NCBI GenBank assembly: GCA_002104985.1 | Contig: MCGO01000090.1 | Location: 99,815 to 163,814 of the forward strand | Direction of reading: 5' to 3' | Origin: Rhizoclosmatium globosum | Taxonomy: Eukaryota; Chytridiomycota; Chytridiomycetes; Chytridiales; Chytriomycetaceae | DNA: 64,000 bases | Shown: piece by piece, positions 9,898-21,764 of the stretch | Position numbering within the stretch: the stretch's first letter is position 1 | How the letters are laid out: each line of letters opens with the position of its first letter | Program-made: the position numbers and the translations under genes | The notes under the pieces: model-generated | Told to the model about the DNA's origin: nothing | Seen by the model: only the letters and a program-made list of their open reading frames with translations | The model's database searches: none

Positions 9898-10661
9898 ATG
9901 CCAATCCCACACCAACAATACCTCCCCCTCACCTACCCAAACCCACTCCCAGACATCCCACCAGGCGGCATCTCCCCCACCCACCAAACCCCCTCTCCTT
10001 CCCCCCCGAAATCCTCATCCTCCTCACACTCCTCCACACCTTCTACGTAACCCACATCCCCCTCCGCACAAAGCTCCTCTCCGCTCTCCTCGCGCTCGCG
10101 TTCTCAGTCATCGAGCCGACGTTTTACATGGTTACGAGGGAGGACCCCGTCACGGGTGCGGTTGATATAGCGTGGGATGCGATTTTGGAGGGACGCATGG
10201 GTCGGGATGCGCATACGACTTGGGAGCAGGGGTGGGCGAATCTTGTGTTTTCTGGGCCGTTCTTTTTGGCGTATTTTTGGGGGTTTGAAGGATTGGGTGG
10301 TGGGGCGGGGAGGGAGAATGTTCAGGGGAAGGGGAAGGGGAAGGGAAAGAAAGGGGGGAAGAAGGAGAGTGACGGTGTGGAGGATGGGATTCGTGTTATT
10401 TGGCCGGGGCAGTGGACTTGGGTTCAGTGGAGTCGTGCTATTTGTGCACCGTTGTTGATTTGGGGGTTGGAGATTGTTGAAGGGTATACTTTAATTGGGA
10501 TGTATGGGTGGAATCCGGCGTGGATTTATAGCGGAAGGGATGCATTGTTTTCGGGTACAATTAAGTTGAGTTACTGGAGGTATTGGCTACCACTTGGGTT
10601 TGTGTTGGAGTTGGTTGGATGGCAGATTCTGTTGAAGGTTGCCAACGTGAAGCGAAAGTGA
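9898..10661 (+). CDS. polytopic membrane protein, possibly TMEM229/CmpB-like, with a frame break
   Basis: The frame from 10128 to 10661 encodes several hydrophobic helices and the segment NPAWIYSGRDALFSGTIKLS followed by YWRYWLPLGFVLE, resembling the PWDYS...GxIxL...W pattern I recall from TMEM229/CmpB-type proteins. This family link is tentative. Upstream, the same frame stays open through ILILLTLLHTFYVTH but has no ATG; the only plausible ATG, 9898, is in another frame. The two frames would join with one added C in the C7 run near 10,000. There is no GT in that stretch, so an intron cannot explain it. Either an assembly deletion or a real frameshift. A Gly/Lys-rich loop (EGLGGGAGRENVQ, then repeated GKGK) separates helices. 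Confidence 0.45.
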
Positions 10662-10728
10662 ATATAAACGTTAAATAGTATGTTATCAATATCGTATTCC
10701 TGTGCAAAAATGTTCTCGAAGACAAAAA

Positions 10729-12291
10729 ATGACACCCAAAAACTTGATCCAGTTGCCACCCGAGACACTTTTCAAAATCTTTCTGCACACAAACTCTCCA
10801 AAATGCTTATTGACTGTGATTCCTCGCGTTTGTAAAACGTTTGCTGAAGTCTTGAGTAAGCAAACCCAGATATAACTTCGCCCCTCTTACTGTTCCCAGC
10901 CCATCGATCTATTCCGATCTTGGCAAACGTCGAAATCATCAGCGAAGAAGACGAAGATGGGGCAAACGGAAACGTTGTCGCGCTGATTCAGTCGCCAGAG
11001 CGTGCAACGCTATTACCTGTCTTCAAACGCGTGAGGGTCGTTGGAAGTGGTGGTACAACCCAAAGCAACACACCAAGCCACAGCGTCTCAAGAGACCGCG
11101 GTTCAGACAACTCAAGCATAGTATACGTAGGAATCGAACGCAGTATCAAGGTTAATTCCCTCTTACGTACCAACGTTCATTGTTCCAACCAACCCCCGCA
11201 AATGATAGGTCCACGTCGGAGCCATCCCAGACCACCCCGAAACCCTCGTCCACTACATTGCCGAACTCCTCCGTCGAGGAATCAGTTCCCAACAAACCGG
11301 ATACTGCAAACGCCCCGTCCGCGTCCTCTTTGGAACAGTCCAAGTCGCCGGCCGCCGCGGAAACACATCCGCGCACCTCCTTGGTAAATTCCTCAGAGAA
11401 ATGAAGCCAGTCAATATCACGCTGTGGTGGTGGGACTCCGACCTCATTTCGAATTTGCCGGCGACGGCGGCGACGAGTTTACGGTTACCGAATATGAGGG
11501 CGGATGGACATATCCAGGCGCGGGATATCGCGTTGTTGACGGCGGCGTCTGGCGATGCGGCGCAGAGTTTTTTGAAGCGGTTGGAGTTGTTTCGGCCCAT
11601 GCCGAGGCAGCCGTGGGGGCTTGAGGCGAGTGCCTTTGCGCCGTTGGCGGCGCTTTTGGGGTTGAGAGAGCTGGTGGTGCGGAGTGGGCGGTTGATTGGG
11701 TCTCATGATACGCTTGTGGGTGCGATTCTTGCGTTGCGGAAGTTGAGGGTGTTGGAGTTGCCGTGGAATATTGATTCGAGGTTGGGGTCGAGGATTTTGA
11801 GGGAGCTGCCAGAGTTGGAGAGTTTGCAGTATCTTCAAGTGACCAGTCCTGATTTCTTTCAGAGTTTGCCGACGCATCCGACGCGGATGCCGGTTGGGAC
11901 TGGTATGATGGCGGGGATGCAGGCAGTGAAGCTCAAATCTTTAGGACTGACATTTATGGAGCCTGATGCGGCGGATGTGGCTGTGATGGTGGAAGGGATT
12001 ATTCGATGTCTTCCTGAATTGGAATCGTTGTTTATTCGCATCAACTCTCGTCCAACGAACGACAACGGGCCTGGCCATTTCTATGACTTCTTTAGCGTGA
12101 TTCCGAAAGAAATGTTGAGTCGCTGGTTGAGAAGGATGGAGACTGGATGTCCGAATTTGTGCGATGTTGGATTGGAGTTGGGTTTGAGAATGTGGGGTAG
12201 TCGCAAATCATACGCGGATGAGCTTGTCTTTTCATTTTCGACGTCACGTATGAGGGTGAGGATGTGTTCGCCGGTTGGTAGAATCGGATAA
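10729..12291 (+). CDS. F-box protein with leucine-rich C-terminal region
   Basis: Three exons, 10729-10855, 10900-11150 and 11209-12291, give 486 residues. Exon 1 encodes an F-box (LIQLPPETLFKIFLHTN, then VIPRVCKTFAEVL), which in known proteins binds Skp1 in SCF ubiquitin ligases. A Ser/acidic linker follows (ISEEDEDGANGNV). The rest contains irregular leucine-rich stretches such as LAALLGLRELVV, LRKLRVLELPWNI and LPELESLQYLQV, probably the substrate-recognition side. Both introns (44 and 58 nt) are required to keep frame. The TMEM229-like gene ends only 67 bases upstream. The substrate is unknown. Confidence 0.72.
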
Positions 12292-12347
12292 ATGAGAGGA
12301 CAAAGGAAAATACAAAGCAACAGATATTCATTTATAACCGAGCTCTC

Positions 12348-14343
12348 TTACTTCTGGCCATGAAAATTAACTCCAATCCACTGCTCAAACTTTTCACAAG
12401 CCTCAGTAAGACCACCCTTCAACGCGGAAGAGTCACTAATGACTTCATCACCGTGAACAAGAATAACACGCATATCCAAGTCAACACTATCCTTGGCACC
12501 ATACTTTGGTCCCTTCGCAATAGCCTCCTCATACTCCTTCTTCTCCTCAGCAACAAGTGCATCAACATCCTGCTCCAACATTTCAATCCACGCGTCGCCA
12601 GAAAGCTCCGACCCAGTCATCTCATGCACAAGGTCCAAGAACATGCGCGAGTTTCCAGGCTGCCAGTAAATGTTCTTCAAGTCCTTTCCAATCTCAGGGT
12701 TGTCAACAAGGTACCCATACTTCTTGATAAAGTGCTTACGGGTCTGGTGGACGGCCATATCAGCGAGGACGTATCCGTGGTAGTACGCTGCGGACTCGTC
12801 GGTGAGTGGGTGTGGAACTGCGAGGAGGGGACGACCGCTGAGACCGCCCTGGACTTCGAGTTCGACTTGGTCGGCGAGTTCGATGAGGGAGGCGACGGTT
12901 AGTTTGTCTTCGGGCATTTCGTAGAGGCGTTGTTCGTAGAAGGGGACGGCGAGCATGGCTGTGAGGTCAAAGACTTTGTATGGGTGGAGGGAACGGATTT
13001 CGCGTTCGATCAGGTCCCAGGGCATGACTTTGCCGTCTTTGGAGACGGCGTAGCGGGCGAGCCAGGCGGCGTCGCCAACGAGAGAGTCGAGGAACATGGA
13101 CTGGTTTTCGGCGTATGGGATGGAGGTTGGGGCACGTTCTTGGGAGAAGAGTGGAGATGGTTGGGTCACGTTTGCAAAGTGAGCAGCGTGACCACCTTCG
13201 TGCATCAAGGTGACGAGAGCAGTGTGTCCCGAGCCAACTTGACCTGGAGTTGCAAGGGAAGTAAAGTTTGCTTGAGATGGAACCCATCCCTTTGTGGTGG
13301 AGACCCAAGCTGGTTGTGGCCAGTGGCAGAATCCGTTCGAGTATTTTCCCTTCCGGTCGCAGAGGTCCAAGCGCATAGTAGCACCAGCATAGGTAATTCC
13401 AAGGGCGGCAAATGAACGAGCCCAAGCATTCACAGCAGTTTCGAATGGGAAGTAAGGATCCTGGAGAGCAGAAAGGTCACCAGCAAGAGCGAATCCTCTG
13501 TTCCAACCCTTCAAAGCATCAGCACCCTTCTCCTTTGCCAAAGTTTCAAGAGCCTTGTTTTGAATATCCTTAGCTCTTGCAAGAAGCTTCTCCAAGATAG
13601 GGAACAATGTCTTCTTTCCGAAACCTTCAGCGGCCGTCACCTTCATATCGTAGAAGCACTCGAAACCAAGAGATCTCGCCAGCTTGTTTCTCAGCTTCAC
13701 GATTTCGACAAACTCCGGAGCAATGAAGGGGCCGATAGAGCGCATGCCGTCCCAGCAGGCCTTCCTGAGAGCCTCGTTGTCCGATGTGCGCATGATAGAG
13801 CGCAGCTGGACGGAGGAAGCCTCGACAAACACGTTCGAGTCCGGGTGGACGTAGCCGAGTTTGAAAGCGCGTCTGTGTTCAGCGAGTTTTGCCTCGAGTC
13901 TGTTCAGGTCCTCGCGCATTCGAACCCCGTCGGCGTCGGTGATGATGTAGCACTTGAACGTGCGTTCGAAGATGCGCAGCGTCTTGGCTTCTTCGACACT
14001 CAAATCGGGGCGCTGGAGCAGTGTTTGCACTTTGGAAAGCATTTGCGCATCGCCGAGAAAGGCGTCGAGTTCGTTTTTGGTGCGTGTGAGTTCGTCTTTG
14101 GTTTGTTGTTTGGTTAGAAGGTGGTTGGGTTGGTTGTCTTCGAGAAGAGCACCCACCCGAGGAACACCCGGCCAAGTTCATCTTGGTCGCCCAGAAGTTG
14201 TCTTCAAAGGCCTTGTGCTTGTGCTCATACGAATTGTTGAAATCCTCAATGAACTGGGTGACGCTCGACACTGTCATCTTTTGTTGTTTTTGCGGAACTG
14301 CTCGGATGCCCAACTTGAAGATCCGGAAATTTCGAACCAACAT
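12348..14343 (-). CDS. M3-family zinc oligopeptidase
   Basis: Exon 1 14157-14343 (or from the internal ATG at 14277) and exon 2 12348-14095, separated by a 61-nt intron; 644 or 622 residues. The zinc motif is TLMHEGGHAAHF (HExxH form), followed about 30 residues later by the expected downstream glutamate in SIPYAENQSMFLDS. NELDAFLGDAQML and the overall length fit thimet-oligopeptidase-like M3 enzymes that degrade short peptides. Starting at 14343 adds MLVRNFRIFKLGIRAVPQKQ, basic and amphipathic like a mitochondrial presequence; starting at 14277 (MTVSSVTQFIEDF) would give a cytosolic form. Reading straight through the intron hits a frame shift at CSSGG; splicing restores NLAGCSSDELTRTKNELDAF. 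The upstream gene ends 15 bases before 14343. Confidence 0.85.
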
Positions 14344-14358
14344 TTATCGACCTTTTAT

Positions 14359-15230
14359 TCAGAGGAGGAAGGGAATGATAGCTTTCCGTGACCTTGGATA
14401 CGCATCGCCAAACGTCTTTCGATACCATCGGTGTTGAGATAGTCCGCGAGGAATGAGATTCGCCATTGTGAAGAACAGAAACATGGCGCCAGCTATGTTA
14501 TCAGAAGCGATAGCATACCTTCAAAATTAATTAACAGTCGCGTCATAGAAACCTCAAAGACGTACCCAGCCCATTCCAGAATCTCACCAAAATAGTTGGC
14601 AGAAACATACACAAACATTCCCTTCCTTGGAATGAAATACCTTTGCTTTGGCTTGTCTCCATCCGCCTTCTGTTGACGAAGTGAAAACAAGTGGTAGTCT
14701 GCTGAGACGTTGATCGACATTCCCACAGCAAACACGGTAACTCCTATCCAAAACTGCCACTCGAATAGCCTTTTCTCAACCGTCAAAGCCGCGGCTGTTC
14801 CGTTCACGAACCCATTCGCTACATTGAAAACAACAGCTCCGCCAACTGTTATGAGAAGGGACATCGGAGCCATGCTAGGTGCAAAGTATGTATATATCAG
14901 AGATCGATGTAGGTAGTGGGCTTGCCAGAGAAACAGAAGGAGCAATGCAGGTGTTGAAGGTGTATCTGTCTGAGCAAAGAACGACAATGGATACACGATC
15001 CATGGAATCGATTCGAAAAAGAGCCATCCGGGTTTGCCCGGTACTTTGATAGACCATGACCAGTTGTTTGTGTAGAACTTTCCTGTCGCACACTCAGTCT
15101 GTTGCGCTTAAACAAGAAACAACTTACCGAATGGGGCTGTGAGGAATAGTGAAAATACAAAGACAACGGTACCGTATCCTGCTATGAAGAGGATGGTTTG
15201 GTCAAACAGATGCCGAGTTTCGTCGTTCAT
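14359..15230 (-). CDS. steroid 5-alpha-reductase (SRD5A)-family membrane protein
   Basis: Exons 15128-15230, 14519-15082 and 14492-14359 give 266 residues. Signatures of the 3-oxo-5-alpha-steroid 4-dehydrogenase family: QAHYLHRSLIYTYF, FIPRKGMFVYVSANYFGEIL followed by EWAGY, and the C-terminal block MFLFFTMANLIPRG, HRWYRKTFGDAYPRSRKAII. About six membrane helices; probably an ER NADPH-dependent reductase of a steroid or enone lipid. The last intron is only 26 nt (14493-14518, GTATGC...ACATAG with CTGATAAC inside); without removing it the frame stops before the conserved C-terminus. The first intron is 45 nt. The stop codon overlaps AATAAA and lies 15 bases before the upstream ATG of the M3 peptidase gene. 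Confidence 0.83.
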
Positions 15231-15379
15231 TTATCTGTCAATTATTTGACCCTCTTATACGGAAGACGCAAGAATTAATGCCGATTTTATTCTAAAGAAT
15301 AATTCTTTCGGTTATAGCAACTGAATCCAAGTCGATCTGCTAAGACGACTGGCGACCTGACTAGCGACTGCACAAATTC

Positions 15380-15444
15380 AAAAATGCATCCCGACTTGCG
15401 GGTAATCCTTCCAAGATAGTGATGTCATCCTTACACAGGGAGCC

Positions 15445-15475
<31 letters not shown>

Positions 15476-15503
15476 CATAAGTGTCCACAACATTTATGGA
15501 CAC
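15380..15503 (-). ncRNA. U6: U6 spliceosomal snRNA
   Basis: On the minus strand a 5' hairpin (GTGTCCA/TGGACAC, 15481-15503) is followed by ATGAAAATTGGAACGATACA, the ACAGAGA box, then GAAGATTAGCATGG, with the AGC triad, and CTCCCTGTGTAAGGATGACA for the internal stem-loop. These blocks are the near-universal U6 core that pairs with the 5' splice site and U4/U2. The transcript should end at the T5 run at 15380-15384, an RNA polymerase III terminator, so the RNA is about 120 nt with a 3' extension that can fold (ACCCGCAAGTCGGGAT). Upstream, a CATAAAG around 25-30 bases before the start may serve as TATA box. No intron is seen inside the gene. Confidence 0.95.
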
Positions 15504-15756
15504 TACCCATTCTTTCAGTCTGCTTTATGAAACTGCGCCTATGAATCTGCAAGAACGATTTTGGGATTGTTTCTCGCGCAGTTGTTGCGCAGTTTGGCAG
15601 TGTGGTTAAGGTTAACGAAATAAGCCAACATTCACAAGACAAGAATGTGTGATCCCACAAGGGTTCCTTCTGCATTTGACGCGTGATCTACACGGATTTG
15701 CACTGTAAATGACTGCCATATTTATATCTTTGCCATAATTGTTTTCTTGGTCTCAA

Positions 15757-16312
15757 ATGGCTTCATCGCTTGCATCACGTCTGTCCTCCCAATTTGACAA
15801 GGCTCTCAGCACAGGCCACCTTGTCTTCACGCCAAGCACAACTGTCATTATTCCAAGTGGCAACATCAACGTGAGTGAGTCCCCTGTCCAGCGCCAACCA
15901 ACACATTCTAAACTTCACCCAGTTTCAAATCCGCCTGGCCCCGTCTCTGGCAAAGAAACCCACCGGAGGCCTCACTCAAGAAAAGAAGGAACCAAAGAAA
16001 CCATTCAACCCGTTCCTCGTCCCCGAACCAGAACTCTTGGTCGACTCAACACTCCTTCCCCTCCACAACATCCTCCTCAACAAGTTCAGCGTCGTCAAAG
16101 GACATGTCATCATTACAACGAAAGCATGGGAGAATCAATCAAGCCTATTGAATGCAAATGACTTCTCAGCGGCGTGGACGTTGCTGGAGACGGGGGAGTA
16201 CCTAGGGTTTTATAATTGCGGGCCATTGTCAGGTGCGAGTGTACCGCATAAGCATATGCAGTTTATTCCTGTTGTGAAAGGGTCTGCGGAGGAAGGCATT
16301 CCGATTTGTTGA
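15757..16312 (+). CDS. Apa1/Apa2-type diadenosine tetraphosphate phosphorylase, C-terminally shortened
   Basis: Exons 15757-15870 and 15923-16312 (52-nt intron), 167 residues. The HIT-like N-terminal region of Ap4A phosphorylases is clear: NPFLVPEPELLV, NILLNKFSVVKGHVIITTKA, FYNCGPLSGASVPHKHMQFI; the HKHMQF motif carries the catalytic histidine. Known family members are about 300 residues and continue with a second domain; here the frame stops at EEGIPIC shortly after the active site. In the 440 bases before the Copia gene I see no convincing C-terminal domain, only a short stretch reading EGTLEDVIGWVI before a stop. It may be a truncated pseudogene or have unrecognised downstream exons. Confidence 0.65.
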
Positions 16313-16750
16313 CGTGTAGCGCGTTTCAACCCTTGAAAAGTGTTCGACTCCACGTGCATTATTAATGCTGTTTCATCAGTGAGTCGAGTTGCTAGAATGG
16401 AATCAAGTAGAAAAACAGGTCTTTTATATCACCACCTTAAGTTACACAATCAAGAACCTACCAAGGAACCGCACATTTCTAGGCCAGCAATCCTTCCAGC
16501 GTAACGGGGACATACACTGGAATGGTGGAGGGGTGTCTGGACGGGGAATATGGAACGTTAACGCGAAGGAACTTTGGAAGATGTGATTGGTTGGGTGATT
16601 TAGGGGCTTGTTTCCATTATTTTAGTATAAAGGAGAGGGCACCTGTGATGTGAAAATACAATCGGTTGAAATCTGTTACAATCTGTTAAATCCTTAAAAT
16701 CGTTCCACATCTACCCCAAAGTATCCCTTTCACGTCAACATTACGCTGTC
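16313..16750. other. spacer between truncated Apa-like gene and Copia polyprotein
   Basis: About 440 bases. It contains a possible decayed end of the Apa-like gene near 16550-16605 and the leader of the Copia gene. I looked for a 5' LTR by comparing it with sequence beyond 30,449 and saw no matching direct repeat. Confidence 0.4.
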
Positions 16751-19700
16751 ATGCCGGTCAACGAAGATGCTACTCGTGGTTCCCTCAAGATGAACTGCCG
16801 TCTTACTGCACCATTCAGCAAGCAAGATCACTCCGAGTTCGAGAAGGAAGCTTATCGCGTCCTCAGAACTCAACCTGCTCATCATGCCGTAGCCGGACCT
16901 CCTGGAACTGCTCCACCGGTTCTTACCCAGCAACCGGTTCCCTCAGTTTCGGATCTTTTGAATGAGCATCGTACTGAATTAGGTCAGTACAACGATGTCA
17001 AGAATCTTTTAAAGATTCGCAAGGTTTACTCGCAAGAGGCCCACACTCCGTGCCCGGAAGCTATTGTGGAAAGGTACAACGCCGCCGTAGCCAGCATCTA
17101 CGAAAATCCACTTCACGCTATCGGCCAGATTGAGTGGCAGAACGAAGAAGGAGACGTCCAGCTTGACATTGACAATCCTGTCGACATCTCCATTGCCCAA
17201 CTGGAACATGAAGGTTTCACGGAGGAGCTACTTGCGGATCACGCCACTGCGATCCAGGTGCGCAAGCAAGACATCGTTGCAGTGGAAAAGGCCAACAAGG
17301 TGAACGACGTCGCGGCCCAGACCAATGCAAGGATGGTCAAGTGCGTACTGGATCACGTCTGTTCTGAAATCAGGGGAGATATTTCACATTTCTCTTTATT
17401 TCAGGAAAGTATTAACTTCTTGCACACCAAAGCAGCAGGACTTTCTGACCATGACCAACGTGGAATCTACGAGAGACACTTCCTGGCTCTCGAAGCGAAC
17501 GTCAAGGCTGGAAAATTCTCTGTGGCGGCTGTCAAGGAGATTCGTAAGCGCTACCTGGAAACATTCGGTGAGGAAGCAATTGCTGGTACTTCTGAATACA
17601 CCACTTTTGCTCATAGAATCGTCGCTCTACTCACCACTGCCATCGGGAACGAGCGCTCTACGAGCTACCAGATCGTCCAGAACTACCTCGTAAATCTGGC
17701 TGGTAAGGAGCAAACTCTGGAGTGGCCTGTTCTCGTCGCCCATCTCGAACGATGCGAGAACGCTATTGCCGCCAAGAAGAGAGGTGCCGATCCTCTCGAA
17801 TCCCAGAGCCTCAAGGTCAACCGTGTTGGTGCCGACGATCAAGCACTACCACATGCTCCTGAGTGTAACAACACCCGTTGCTCCACGTGTGCCTGGCACG
17901 GTCCAGAATCGAAGCACAACACCTGCACGTGTCATCACCTGCCAAAATGTGGGAGATGGGATGGGAAATCGAGTCGCGATGCCCATTTCAAGTACCACAA
18001 GGATTGTTCCGCAAATCCTGCTGCAACCAAAGGCAAGCAACCGGCTCGCTCCAACAATACTGCTGCCACCAACCACGCCAATGGCCAACAAGTCGTTCTG
18101 TCTCGACGCGACCTCAACAAGTTGATCCGCTCTGTCAAGTCACAAGCTGGTTGTCGGCCCAACGAGGACCAACCAAACAACAACCACGATCAACCAGGTC
18201 CTTCTTCGCGTGGCGGAAAGCGTGGTGGTCCCCGAGTCAGTGCTCTTCGCTCTCGTATGGCTCAGGGCAACAGTGGTTCTTCGTCTACTTCCACTTCTGG
18301 AGACGTTGAGATGGGAGAAGGCTCAACTGCCGATCAACCGGAAACTCTTGACGTCACAGACGCTGAAGTCATCGGACTTCAGGATGGACACTTCGTAGGA
18401 GACAGTGGAGCCATGGAACATGTATTTCCCTCTATTATCTCTTCTCGTTTCGATGCTTTTAACATCCGTGAAACAAACCGACAGATCCACGACGCCGGTG
18501 GACACGCAAACCAAGTCACCCGCCTTATTGATGCGAACTTCGCAATGGGCAATCGAAGGTTTGTGTTAAACAACATTCACATCTCTAATTCTGTTCCAGA
18601 CAATCTCATCTCTATCCTTCGTCTATTGGAATCTAACAACGGTTATATTCTAACAAATAGAAACTCAATGTGGTACTCCGATACGTACGGGCCGGACGCA
18701 CAGTGGGATGAGATCTTCAGAGTCGTGAAAGGTGAGTACGTCTGTCTGCCACCAGCAGCCAATATTCCATCGTTAAACTCACCATCTCGCATATCAGTAT
18801 CGCAACTCTCGATGTTCCAAGACCACGATCTTGTCGACTATGAGGTACTGATTTATTTTTCTTACTCTGAACCATCAGTTTCAGAACTCGAGTCCGATAT
18901 AAACTATCTCACTAACTTACTCGAACCACCGCAGGTTCTCCGATCCAACAACGTCGTCATCTCTGCTATCAAACGAACTGGCTCGGGAGAGATTAAGACG
19001 GGTTTGTGCCAGATCGAGGCAATGGATCGTGACTATGTAAGTAAATTACGTAATACCCTTATCGCAAACGCTAAATCTCGCAAACCGCACAAACATAAAC
19101 CCAACAGCACCAAGCAGGAGTTATCCAACCTGCAGTATTTGCATGAAGTACTGGCTCACGCTAGCTATAGATCTCTCGGGGATTCAGTGCGAAACAATAT
19201 GATTATTGGTGTTGAGGTGGAATGGAATGCTAAGAATTCAAATAAACCGATTTTGGAAACTTGTGTTCATTGTGCTTCTGGAAAGATTACACGAAATCCA
19301 GTATACGAGTCTAAAGGTGAGAAAGCGAAACGTCCGTTGTTTCGTATTCACACCAATACCTTTCCTTTACCAGTACGAGGACCGAACGGAGAGGAGTATG
19401 GTCAGGCTATTATCGACGACTTCACGCGAAAAAGCACAATAAACTTTCTGAAAACGAAAAGCTTTGAAGAAGTGTCGAGTAGATTGTTAGAGACCACAGC
19501 CGAGTGGGAAAGGGACCTAGGTCTGCAAGTCCATGAATACTACAGCGACGGTGGTACCGAATTGGGCGACAAGTTCCGAGCACTGCTCCGAAAGAAGTTT
19601 GCAAACCGTGTTCACGTGCCTACATTCCGACAATCGCCTCCATATGAGAAGGAACGAAATGGAGTTGTCGAGTCGTTCATCAAAGGAATGAAGGCCGGTA

Positions 19701-21764
19701 CCTTGACGATGCTTTTGCGTGCACGTCTACCACCACTATTAACCAAATTTGCTTGTTCTGAGTACTCGCGAATCAAGAACAAGTTGGTTCATCCCGAAGC
19801 CGGCGACCCGACCGACGGTCGTTTGGTTTCACCCGATTTTCTATGGACACAAACGGCTTACGACGTCTCAAAAGAATATCCTTTTGGATGTCAAGTCACT
19901 ATCTTCATAGATCCCGACGAACGAGGGGGCACTTGGGGTTTGCGAGGAAATCCAGGTGTTTATTTAGGACGCAGCGGTCATACACTCGTCCAAGTTTACA
20001 ATCTGAAAACAAGACGTGTACAATTAAGCGGTAACGTCATTGTTCACAGGGACCGTTTCCCTGGGCTCACTAAAGATCTGAAGATGCTCTACGATCCGTA
20101 CTCTCCTTATTCGCCGGAGGAGGTTTCCATCCCCAAATTTGATGTTGAGGCATACTGGACGGATCCTAGTAAGCATGAACTCCCTGAACCGGATCGAGCT
20201 TTTACTGGTGATGTCTTGGCTGATAATGAAGTCACTAACGACGATACTTCATCAGACGAACCAAGATATGGCCTTCGCCCACGTAAGGCAATTTCTTACA
20301 ACGAATCTTCGCGTTGGAAATTTGTTTCAGATACTCCGTTGGCAACCCCAGTGCCAGAGCCATCCAAAGAATTGCCGCCATCTTCCACTGAGAACAACGA
20401 TCAGCACGTGCACATCGATGACGCTATTGAAGAGGTTGTTCAGCACTTTCCCGAAGTGTTTGATCCAGTGCCTGCCGCTTTGAACCCCGAAAAGGTGATC
20501 ATAAGTGAAACGGACTCGGATATCGACAGCGACCTTGACGACAGCATATACGATGGCATGGAAGAGGTTTCTGCTTCTCCACGCATTCCGATTAATAGAG
20601 CTCAATCGAAGCGTGAAGACGGGGAGGAGAAGTTAGATGACGGGGAGGCGGACTTGAATGCCATCTTAAATGCATATGGGATTAAAACCGAAATACGCTC
20701 TAAGATCGTTACGGAGTGCGAAAAGGTCAAACCATTTATGAAGGCAATGTCAAGGAAGCTTGAGAAGCGCCTCAACCGAAAGGTTAGTATTCGAAGTGTC
20801 ACCCGTGTGCGAGCACTGTTAGAAGATCCCATTTTAAAACCCATCATTACTCAGATTACGAATGAGTGTCTGTCTACCGAGGCAGAAAACGAGATGACGC
20901 CGACTCTCAAAGTTGTTCCGAAACCCGACATTCCCAAAATCAGAATCGCTGATATGCCTCCGCCGCCGAGATCCTACCGGGAAGCAATGGCAGGACCTTG
21001 GAAGGAGTATTGGGAACACGCAGACGCTGAGGAACTCAACTCGCACGTATCGAAGAAAACGTACCGCTACTCTCGCTATCCATCTCACGGACGGGTCCTG
21101 CGATCGCACATCGTAAGATCGTATAAGGGAACAGTCGATGGGTACCTGGACCGTTTTAAAAGTCGGTGGGTAGTGGGTGGTGATAAACAGATCGCCAACA
21201 TTGATTACACAGAGACGTTCTCGCCGGTCATCCGTAAAGAAACTCTGCGTCTTATGATTGCCCTGGCACTCATTATGGGTCTTTCGATCGATCAATGTGA
21301 CGTAGTGACCGCATTCTTGTATGGCACACTGAAGGAGTCTCAATTCATGCAGACACCAGACGGGTATCCGAAATACGACAAGGATGGTAAGCAACTTTGT
21401 TGCGAATTACTTCAAAGCATTTACGGCTTGCACCAGGCAGCACGAGACTGGTTCGAATGTATTACGACTTACCTTAAGGAACACGGTTTTCGCGCATCGG
21501 TGAAGGAACCCTGCCTGTTCATTAAGGACGACGAAACGACTGGGAAGAAAGTGTTTGTTCTTATCTACGTGGACGACTTTCTTATTTTATCCAGTGATGC
21601 TGAACTTACCAAACGGGTGAAGGAGATCTTTAGACAGAAATTCGAAATAAAAGATCTCGGCGAAGCAAAATATATGCTTGGTCTTCAGTTTGAGAAGTTT
21701 GAAGATGGTGTCTACATTGGACAAGCTTCCTACGCCAGATCAGTGCTGGAAAAGGCGGGTATGT
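16751..21764 (+). mobile_element. Copia-type LTR retrotransposon remnant, interrupted at its 3' end
   Basis: One long gag-pol gene of Ty1/Copia order (protease, integrase, reverse transcriptase) runs to 21764, where the LTR of a second element begins. No LTRs of its own were found on either side, and no RNase H follows beyond the second element at 30,449. So the element is incomplete: the insertion truncates it, and the rest of its 3' end is missing or unrecognisable. ATGT at 21761-21764 recurs at 30450-30453, consistent with a target-site duplication made when the second element inserted. Confidence 0.8.

Noticed and set aside
12360..14117. Several plus-strand open frames of 160-185 codons opposite the M3 peptidase gene
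   Set aside because: They mirror the codon pattern of the real gene and show no motifs.
16313..16750. 5' LTR of the Copia element
   Set aside because: No direct repeat of this sequence was found beyond the nested insertion at 30,449-30,660.
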